Positions 1-5,914 of a stretch of DNA of 5,914 bases are shown piece after piece. Within the stretch, counting starts at the first letter, position 1. Each line of letters opens with the position of its first letter. This DNA comes from CAVYPR01 sp052145775 (lineage in GTDB: Bacteria; Actinomycetota; Acidimicrobiia; Acidimicrobiales; RAAP-2): NCBI GenBank assembly GCA_052145775.1, contig JBKQNY010000002.1:1-5914 (forward strand), in the 5' to 3' direction. The position numbers and the translations under genes were made by a program. The notes beneath the pieces are model-generated. The model was not told the origin of the DNA, did not search any database, and saw nothing but the letters and a program-made list of their open reading frames with translations.

Positions 1-2264
1 GGGACGTGCACAGCTCCCACTACGGCCGCATGTGCCCCATCGAGACGCCCGAAGGGCCGAACATCGGTCTGATCGGCGCCCTGGCCACCTACGCCCGGGT
101 GAACGAGTACGGCTTCATCGAGACCCCCTACCGCAAGGTGGTCGACGGCCGGGTCACCCCCGAGGTCGTCTACCTGGCCGCCGACGAGGAGGAGGAGCAC
201 GTCATCGCCCAGGCCAACGCCTCGGTCGACGACGCCGGCAACTTCACCGAGGAGCGGGTCCTCGTCCGCCGCGGCCCGCAGGGCACCGGCGTGCGGGTCG
301 GCGCGGCCAACACCTCCTACGGCACCACCAGCGAGATCGACTTCGTGCCGCCGTCGGAGGTCGACCTCATGGACGTCTCGCCGAAGCAGATCGTCTCGGT
401 GTCCACGGCCCTCATCCCCTTCGTGGAGCACGACGACGCCAACCGTGCCCTCATGGGCGCCAACATGCAGAAGCAGGCGGTCCCCCTCGTCGTCCCCGAG
501 GCCCCCTACATCGGCACCGGGGTCGAGGCCCGCGCCGCGCGCGACGCCGGGGACGTGGTGCTGGCCGAGGGCGACGGCACGGTCACCGAGGTCTCCGGCG
601 AGGAGATCGTGGTCGAGTACCGGTCCGGGCAGAAGGACCGCCTCGGCCACCCGCTCGCCCGCAAGATCTACCGGCTGTCCAAGTTCCGGCGCTCCAACCA
701 GAACACCTCGATCAACCAGAAGGTCCTGGTCGACGAGGGGCAGAAGGTCGAGGCCGGCGACCTGCTGGCCGACGGCCCCTCAACCCACCACGGCGAGCTG
801 GCCCTGGGCAAGAACCTGCTCGTGGCCTTCATGCCCTGGGAGGGCTACAACTACGAGGACGCCATCATCCTCTCCCAGCGCCTCGTGCGCGACGACGTCC
901 TCACCTCCATCCACATCGAAGAGCACGAGGTCGACGCCCGGGACACCAAGCTCGGGGCCGAGGAGATCACCCGGGACATCCCCAACCTCTCCGAGGAGAT
1001 CCTGGCCGACCTCGACGAGCGGGGGATCATCCGCGTGGGCGCCGAGGTGGGCCCGGGCGACGTGCTGGTGGGCAAGGTCACCCCCAAGGGCGAGACCGAG
1101 CAGACCCCCGAGGAGCGGCTGCTGCGGGCCATCTTCGGTGAGAAGGCCCGGGAGGTCCGCGACACCAGCCTCAAGGTGCCCCACGGCGAGGAGGGCAAGG
1201 TCATCGACGTCCGGGTCTTCTCGCGAGAGGACGCCCACGAGCTGCCCCCCGGGGTGAACCAGCTGGTGCGGGTCTACGTGGCCCAGAAGCGCAAGATCTC
1301 CGAGGGCGACAAGCTGGCCGGCCGCCACGGCAACAAGGGCGTCATCTCCAAGATCCTGCCGGTCGAGGACATGCCGTTCCTGGCCGACGGGACGCCGGTC
1401 GACATCATCTTGAACCCCCTCGGCGTGCCCAGCCGGATGAACGTGGGCCAGGTGCTCGAGTCGCACCTGGGCTACGCGGCCCGTCACGGCTGGGAGGGCG
1501 TGGAGTCCGAGGAGGGCGTTGGGTCCAGCGGCCACGGCGACGGGGCCGTGCGCAAGACCCGGCCCCGCACGGTGCCGGCGGCCTGGGTGGCCACCCCGGT
1601 CTTCGACGGCGCCCACTGGGACGAGGAGGAGGACGCCGGGAAGCACCCGACGATCCAGCAGATCTTCGAGCGGCTCAACTCCGACTCGGCCAACGGCGAC
1701 GTCCAGATCAAGCCGACCGGCAAGGCCCAGCTCTACAACGGCCGGACCGGCGAGGCCTACGACAACCCGATCTCGGTCGGCTACGTCTACATCCTCAAGC
1801 TCGCCCACCTGGTGGACGACAAGATCCACGCCCGCTCGACCGGGCCGTACTCGATGATCACCCAGCAGCCCCTGGGCGGGAAGGCCCAGTTCGGTGGCCA
1901 GCGGTTCGGGGAGATGGAGGTGTGGGCCCTCGAGGCCTTCGGCGCCGCCTACGCCCTCCAGGAGCTGCTCACCATCAAGTCGGACGACGTGCTCGGCCGG
2001 GTCAAGGTCTACGAGGCCATCGTGAAGGGCGAGAACATCCCCGAGCCGGGGATCCCCGAGAGCTTCAAGGTGCTCATCAAAGAGATGCAGTCGCTCTGCC
2101 TCGACGTCGAGGTCCTGGCCGTCGACGGCGCGGAGATCGAGATGCACGAGCTGGACGAGGACGTGTTCCGCACGGCCGAGGAATTGGGCATCGACATCAG
2201 CCGACCCGAACGCGGGTCGGATGAAGAGGACGAGCGGCGCGCCGCAGAGAGGAGCTTCTCCTGA
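1..2264 (+). CDS. rpoB: DNA-directed RNA polymerase subunit beta (RpoB), 5'-truncated
   Basis: This is the C-terminal 753 codons of the beta subunit of the core RNA polymerase, which makes all cellular RNA in the cytoplasm. The frame is already open at base 1: bases 1-2 end an Arg codon and are followed by Asp-Val-His, the conserved RDVH motif, so GTG at 6 and ATG at 30 are internal codons. By comparison with mycobacterial RpoB, roughly 460 N-terminal residues lie upstream. Visible landmarks are rifampicin cluster II, TPEGPNIGLI (45-74); the MPWEGYNYEDAI block (about 831-866); the flap-tip helix EERLLRAIFGE (about 1110-1142); GDKLAGRHGNKG, with the two active-site lysines at 1311-1313 and 1335-1337 (E. 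coli K1065 and K1073); the NTP-contacting Arg at 1434-1436 (E. coli R1106 by motif); and the C-terminal STGPYSMITQQPLGGKAQFG clamp-anchoring region, followed by QRFGEMEVWALEAFGAAY. The large E. coli insertion after the flap is absent. The gene ends with an acidic tail and TGA, overlapping the rpoC start by one base. Identity is certain; the species is not. Confidence 0.98.
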   Translation, partial: DVHSSHYGRMCPIETPEGPNIGLIGALATYARVNEYGFIETPYRKVVDGRVTPEVVYLAADEEEEHVIAQANASVDDAGNFTEERVLVRRGPQGTGVRVGAANTSYGTTSEIDFVPPSEVDLMDVSPKQIVSVSTALIPFVEHDDANRALMGANMQKQAVPLVVPEAPYIGTGVEARAARDAGDVVLAEGDGTVTEVSGEEIVVEYRSGQKDRLGHPLARKIYRLSKFRRSNQNTSINQKVLVDEGQKVEAGDLLADGPSTHHGELALGKNLLVAFMPWEGYNYEDAIILSQRLVRDDVLTSIHIEEHEVDARDTKLGAEEITRDIPNLSEEILADLDERGIIRVGAEVGPGDVLVGKVTPKGETEQTPEERLLRAIFGEKAREVRDTSLKVPHGEEGKVIDVRVFSREDAHELPPGVNQLVRVYVAQKRKISEGDKLAGRHGNKGVISKILPVEDMPFLADGTPVDIILNPLGVPSRMNVGQVLESHLGYAARHGWEGVESEEGVGSSGHGDGAVRKTRPRTVPAAWVATPVFDGAHWDEEEDAGKHPTIQQIFERLNSDSANGDVQIKPTGKAQLYNGRTGEAYDNPISVGYVYILKLAHLVDDKIHARSTGPYSMITQQPLGGKAQFGGQRFGEMEVWALEAFGAAYALQELLTIKSDDVLGRVKVYEAIVKGENIPEPGIPESFKVLIKEMQSLCLDVEVLAVDGAEIEMHELDEDVFRTAEELGIDISRPERGSDEEDERRAAERSFS
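2250..2254 (+). promoter_or_regulatory. Ribosome binding site of rpoC (AGGAG), inside the 3' end of rpoB
   Basis: AGGAG, within the longer purine run GAGAGGAG at 2247-2254, lies nine bases before the ATG at 2264 and fits a Shine-Dalgarno site. It supports ATG 2264 as the rpoC start, together with the match of the encoded N-terminus to known beta' subunits. The site is within the last codons of rpoB, so ribosomes ending rpoB pass over it. It can also pair with CTCCT at 2258-2262. Confidence 0.8.
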
Positions 2265-5200
2265 TGGCTCTCGACGTGAACACGTTCGACCAGCTGCGCA
2301 TCGGCCTGGCCACCGGGGACTCCATCCGGGGCTGGTCCAACGGCGAGGTCAAGAAGCCCGAGACGATCAACTACCGCACGCTCCGTCCCGAGAAGGACGG
2401 GCTCTTCTGCGAGAAGATCTTCGGTCCCACCAAGGACTGGGAGTGCTACTGCGGCAAGTACAAGCGGGTGCGCTTCAAGGGCATCATCTGCGAGCGCTGC
2501 GGCGTCGAGGTCACGCGCTCGAAGGTCCGCCGCGAGCGGATGGGCCACATCGAGCTAGCGGCCCCGGTGGTGCACATCTGGTACCTGCGGGGCACCCGCA
2601 GCTGGCTGGCCTACCTCCTCATGGGCACCGAGGCCCGTGAGGAGCTGAAGGCCAAGCAGCTCGAGAAGGTCATCTACTTCGCCGCCAACCTCGTCACCTG
2701 GGTGGACGAGGACAAGCGCCACCAGGACCTGCCCAATCTCGAGGCCGACCTGCTCGACGAGGTGGGCGAGATCGAGCGCCGGCGGGACCTCGACATCGAC
2801 CGGCGGTTCAAGGCGCTCGAGGAGGAGCTCAAGCAGCTCGAGGCCGAGGGCGCCCGCGACGCCGAGGTCAAGGCCCGCCAGAAGGCCGTCGAGAAGGAGA
2901 TCTCGGCCATGCGGGAGCGGGCCGACGACGAGATCGACCTGGCCCGCCGCTCGCTCGACGAGTTCCGCAACCTGCACGCCCGCAAGATCATCGAGGACGA
3001 GCTGCTCTGGCGGGAGCTGCGCGTCCGCTACGAGGACTACTTCGAGGGCGGCATGGGGGCCGAGGCCATCCAGCAGCTGATCGACCGGATCGACCTCGAC
3101 GCCGAGGAGATCAAGCTCCGCGAGATGATCGACGCCGCCGACGGCCGCCGGCCGCTGTCGGCCCAGCGTCGCCAGAAGGTGATCAAGCGGCTCAAGATCG
3201 TCACCGCCTTCAACCGCCGCGACGAGCACGGCCGCCGGGTCAACGACCCGCGGGCCATGATCCTCGAGGCGGTGCCGGTGATCCCGCCCGACCTGCGGCC
3301 GATGGTCCAGCTCGACGGCGGCCGGTTCGCCACCTCGGACCTCAACGACCTCTACCGCCGGGTCATCAACCGGAACAACCGCCTGAAGCGGCTGCTCGAC
3401 CTGGGCGCGCCCGAGATCATCATCAACAACGAGAAGCGCATGCTCCAAGAGGCGGTCGACGCCCTCTTCGACAACGGGCGCCGCGGCCGGCCCGTCACCG
3501 GGCCGGGCAACCGCCCGCTCAAGAGCCTCTCGGACATGCTCAAGGGCAAGCAGGGCCGGTTCCGGCAGAACCTCCTGGGCAAGCGGGTGGACTACTCGGG
3601 TCGCTCGGTCATCGTGATCGGCCCCACCCTCCAGCTCCACCAGTGCGGGCTGCCCAAGCTGATGGCCCTGGAGCTGTTCAAGCCGTTCGTGATGAAGCGG
3701 CTGGTCGACGCCGAGCTGGCCCAGAACATCAAGTCGGCCAAGCGGATGGTCGAGCGGCGGCGCCCGCAGGTCTGGGACGTGCTCGAAGGGGTCATCCGCG
3801 AGCACCCGGTGCTGCTGAACCGGGCCCCCACCCTTCACCGCCTGGGCATCCAGGCCTTCGAGCCGGTGCTGGTCGAGGGCAAGGCCATCCAGGTCCACCC
3901 GCTGGTCTGCACCGCCTTCAACGCCGACTTCGACGGGGACCAGATGGCCGTCCACCTGCCGCTGTCGGCCGAGGCCCAGGCCGAGGCGCGCGTGCTCATG
4001 CTCTCGGCCAACAACATCCTCTCGCCGGCCACCGGCCGCCCGATCACCGTGCCGACCCAGGACATGGTCTTCGGCGGCTACTACCTCACCCTGGCCGTCG
4101 ACGGGGCCGAGGGCGAGGGGCGGGCCTTCCGGCACAGCTTCGAGGTCCAGACGGCCTTCGACGCCGGCCACGTGGACCTGCACGCCAAGATCCAGATGCG
4201 GCCCCTGGCCGACTCCCCCCTGGCCAAGCGGCTGGAGGCGGCGGGCATCGTGGCCGACGGCGAGGAGCCCCTCACGCTCGACACCACCCCGGGTCGGGTC
4301 TTCTTCAACGAGGCCCTGCCCGAGGGGTTCCGCTACGTCAACGACGTGGTGGGCAAGCGCAACACCCCGATCGGGGTCATCGTCGAGGAACTGGCGGCCG
4401 AGCACCCCAAGCACGTGGTGGCCTCCAGCCTGGACCGGATCAAGGCGCTTGGCTTCCGCTTCGCCGCCCAGTCCGGGCTCACCATCTCCATCGACGACGT
4501 TCGCACGCCCGCCGACAAGGCCTCGATCCTCGACCGCTACGAGAAGGAGGCGGAGAAGGCCGAGAGCCAGTTCAAGCGGGGCATCATCACCGACGACGAG
4601 CGGCGCCAGAAGGAGATCGAGATCTGGACCTCGGCCAACTCCGAGGTCGGGCGGGCCATGGAGCAGGCCCTGGCCGGGCTCTCCTTCAACCCGCTGGACA
4701 TGATGGTCGACTCGGGCGCCCGTGGGAACGCCCAGCAGATCCGCCAGATCGCCGGCATGAAGGGGCTGGTCTCCAACCCCCGGGGCGAGATGATCCCCCG
4801 GCCGATCAAGTCGTCCTTCCGTGAGGGGCTGTCGGTCCTCGAGTACTTCTTCTCCACCCACGGGGCCAGGAAGGGCCTGGCCGACACCGCGCTGCGCACC
4901 GCCGACTCGGGCTACCTGACCCGCCGGCTGGTCGACGTGGCCCAGGAGCTGATCGTGCGCGAGGAGGACTGCGGCACGACGAGGGGCATCTGGATCGAGG
5001 GGGTCGAGCCCGACGGGCCGGGCAAGCGGAGCTACCTCGAGACCCGCGCCTACGGCCGCCTGCTGGTGGAGCCGGTCACCCTGGCCGACAAGACGAAGCT
5101 CCCGGTGGGGACCCTGCTCACCGACGAGCTCTGCGCCGCGCTGCGCGAGGACCCGGGCATCGACCGCATCCGGACGCGCTCGGTGCTCACCTGCGAGGCC

Positions 5201-5914
5201 ACCCACGGGGTGTGCGCCGCCTGTTACGGCCAGTCGCTGGCCACCGGCCGGATGATCGAGCTGGGCGAGGCGGTGGGGGTCATCGCCGCCCAGTCCATCG
5301 GCGAGCCCGGGACCCAGCTCACCATGCGGACCTTCCACACCGGCGGTGTGGTGGGAGAGGACATCACCCACGGCCTGCCCCGCGTCGTCGAGCTGTTCGA
5401 GGCCAGGACGCCCAAGGGCGCGGCCGTCCTGGCCCGCCACTCCGGCGTGGTGCGGATCGAGGACGAGGAGGGCGGCCGCCGCATCACGGTGGTGGCCGAC
5501 GACGGGACCGAGGAATCCTCGGTGGTCCCGCCCCGGGCCCACCTCGAGGTGGCCGACGGCCAGGAGGTCGGGGCCGGCGACGCGCTGGTCGAGGGGCCCA
5601 AGGACCCCAAGGAGCTCCTCGAGGTCAAGGGCATCCGCGAGACCCAGCAGTACCTGGTGGAGGAGGTCCAGAAGGTCTACCGCGACCAGGGCGTCTCCAT
5701 CCACGACAAGCACATCGAGCTGATCGTGCGCCAGATGCTGCGCCGGGTCCTTGTGGCCGAGCCGGGCGACGCCCCGTTCCTGCCCGGCGAACGGGTGGAC
5801 AACCAGATCTACGCCGAGGTCAACCGCCAGCTGGTGGAGGAGGGCAAGCGGCCGGCCGAGGGCCGGCCCGAGCTCATGGGGATCACCAAGGCGTCGCTGG
5901 CCACCGACAGCTGG
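2264..5914 (+). CDS. rpoC: DNA-directed RNA polymerase subunit beta' (RpoC), 3'-truncated
   Basis: This is the catalytic beta' subunit of core RNA polymerase. The frame gives exactly 1217 codons, all open, and runs off the window at ATDSW; by comparison with mycobacterial RpoC (about 1316 residues) some 80-100 C-terminal residues are missing. Landmarks in order are: the N-terminal zinc site C61, C63, C76, C79; a charged helical insertion at about 158-237, typical of Actinobacteria; the lid region (about 338-360); the clamp helices that bind sigma (about 361-394); the catalytic motif NADFDGDQ with Mg-binding D555, D557 and D559; the secondary-channel rim helices (about 754-800); the bridge helix region (about 850-890, containing HGARKGLADTALRTADSGYL); the second zinc site C903, C977, C984, C987; and the trigger loop with M1021, R1022 and H1025. 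The E. coli trigger-loop insertion is absent. Start ATG 2264 overlaps the rpoB TGA (TGATG) and follows an AGGAG site. All catalytic and zinc residues I checked are present, so the enzyme should be functional. Confidence 0.98.
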   Translation, partial: MALDVNTFDQLRIGLATGDSIRGWSNGEVKKPETINYRTLRPEKDGLFCEKIFGPTKDWECYCGKYKRVRFKGIICERCGVEVTRSKVRRERMGHIELAAPVVHIWYLRGTRSWLAYLLMGTEAREELKAKQLEKVIYFAANLVTWVDEDKRHQDLPNLEADLLDEVGEIERRRDLDIDRRFKALEEELKQLEAEGARDAEVKARQKAVEKEISAMRERADDEIDLARRSLDEFRNLHARKIIEDELLWRELRVRYEDYFEGGMGAEAIQQLIDRIDLDAEEIKLREMIDAADGRRPLSAQRRQKVIKRLKIVTAFNRRDEHGRRVNDPRAMILEAVPVIPPDLRPMVQLDGGRFATSDLNDLYRRVINRNNRLKRLLDLGAPEIIINNEKRMLQEAVDALFDNGRRGRPVTGPGNRPLKSLSDMLKGKQGRFRQNLLGKRVDYSGRSVIVIGPTLQLHQCGLPKLMALELFKPFVMKRLVDAELAQNIKSAKRMVERRRPQVWDVLEGVIREHPVLLNRAPTLHRLGIQAFEPVLVEGKAIQVHPLVCTAFNADFDGDQMAVHLPLSAEAQAEARVLMLSANNILSPATGRPITVPTQDMVFGGYYLTLAVDGAEGEGRAFRHSFEVQTAFDAGHVDLHAKIQMRPLADSPLAKRLEAAGIVADGEEPLTLDTTPGRVFFNEALPEGFRYVNDVVGKRNTPIGVIVEELAAEHPKHVVASSLDRIKALGFRFAAQSGLTISIDDVRTPADKASILDRYEKEAEKAESQFKRGIITDDERRQKEIEIWTSANSEVGRAMEQALAGLSFNPLDMMVDSGARGNAQQIRQIAGMKGLVSNPRGEMIPRPIKSSFREGLSVLEYFFSTHGARKGLADTALRTADSGYLTRRLVDVAQELIVREEDCGTTRGIWIEGVEPDGPGKRSYLETRAYGRLLVEPVTLADKTKLPVGTLLTDELCAALREDPGIDRIRTRSVLTCEATHGVCAACYGQSLATGRMIELGEAVGVIAAQSIGEPGTQLTMRTFHTGGVVGEDITHGLPRVVELFEARTPKGAAVLARHSGVVRIEDEEGGRRITVVADDGTEESSVVPPRAHLEVADGQEVGAGDALVEGPKDPKELLEVKGIRETQQYLVEEVQKVYRDQGVSIHDKHIELIVRQMLRRVLVAEPGDAPFLPGERVDNQIYAEVNRQLVEEGKRPAEGRPELMGITKASLATDSW

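Noticed and set aside
6..32. GTG at 6 or ATG at 30 as a start of a short RpoB
   Set aside because: The conserved RpoB frame continues upstream to base 1 (xGG-GAC, the RD of RDVH), so the gene is cut by the window edge and these are internal codons.
32..1141. Forward open frame in another register within rpoB (369 codons)
   Set aside because: Its translation is an Arg/Gly/Pro/His-rich stretch typical of a shifted frame in GC-rich coding DNA, and it overlaps the conserved RpoB frame entirely.
780..2147. Minus-strand open frame (455 codons) opposite rpoB
   Set aside because: It has the same cause: it is in codon register with rpoB and ends where rpoB has a TCA Ser codon. The composition is low-complexity and nothing resembles a protein family.
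2250..2262. Inverted repeat as a transcription terminator between rpoB and rpoC
   Set aside because: The stem is only five base pairs, there is no following T run, and it lies inside the coding sequence immediately before a co-oriented overlapping gene.
3643..4824. Forward open frame in another register within rpoC (393 codons)
   Set aside because: It is an Arg/Gly/Ala/Pro-rich shifted-frame product lying over the catalytic core of RpoC, with no recognisable domain.
2555..5713. Very long minus-strand open frame (1052 codons) opposite rpoC
   Set aside because: It is in exact codon register with rpoC and is open only because rpoC avoids TTA, CTA and TCA. Its translation is low-complexity, dominated by Leu, Val, Gly, Asp and His, with no recognisable motif, while the sense strand encodes a nearly invariant protein.
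2264..5914. Possible frameshift or broken rpoC
   Set aside because: I followed the frame through landmarks along the gene: the zinc cysteines, NADFDGDQ at 3920-3943, the bridge helix, C903/C977/C984/C987 and the trigger loop. All lie in the same register as ATG 2264, and the last codon ends exactly at 5914.
1..5914. Intein, mobile element, CRISPR array or other accessory system within the operon
   Set aside because: Both coding frames are continuous across the conserved sites where inteins or insertions would sit. No repeat array, transposase, RNA gene or noncoding stretch is present; this is a core housekeeping locus.

Overview
The window is the middle of a bacterial rpoB-rpoC operon and holds nothing else. 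It contains the 3' part of rpoB (RNA polymerase beta subunit, bases 1-2264) and most of rpoC (beta' subunit, bases 2264-5914). Both are on the + strand. Both genes are cut by the window edges, at the 5' end of rpoB and the 3' end of rpoC. The two reading frames are continuous, with no frameshift, internal stop, intein or insertion sequence, and there is no intergenic DNA.

The organism is a high-GC bacterium with third codon positions almost always G or C. The protein sequences look actinobacterial. RpoB lacks the large beta insertion that E. coli carries after the flap. RpoC lacks the large E. coli insertion in the trigger loop and instead carries a charged helical insertion of about 80-90 residues near its N-terminus, as actinobacterial beta' subunits do. 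Several stretches match mycobacterial RpoB and RpoC closely from memory, while other loops clearly differ. A deep actinobacterial lineage such as Acidimicrobiia is my best guess, but the class-level placement is low-confidence inference.

Layout: bases 1-2264 encode 753 complete codons of RpoB, starting within the conserved region just after rifampicin cluster I, plus the TGA stop. Bases 2264-5914 encode exactly 1217 codons of RpoC, which stay open to the window edge. The genes overlap by one base (TGATG), and an AGGAG ribosome binding site for rpoC lies inside the last codons of rpoB. This arrangement suggests translational coupling, which would help keep the two subunits near equal amounts. 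Together the two subunits form the catalytic cleft: RpoC gives the Mg-binding aspartates, bridge helix and trigger loop, and RpoB gives the active-site lysines, the flap and the rifampicin-pocket wall.

I found no promoter, terminator, RNA gene, repeat array or mobile element, and no sign of an undescribed system. The findings are modest: a possible hairpin over the rpoC ribosome binding site, lineage-specific loops, drug-contact residues, and an unusually long antisense open frame that codon choice explains.
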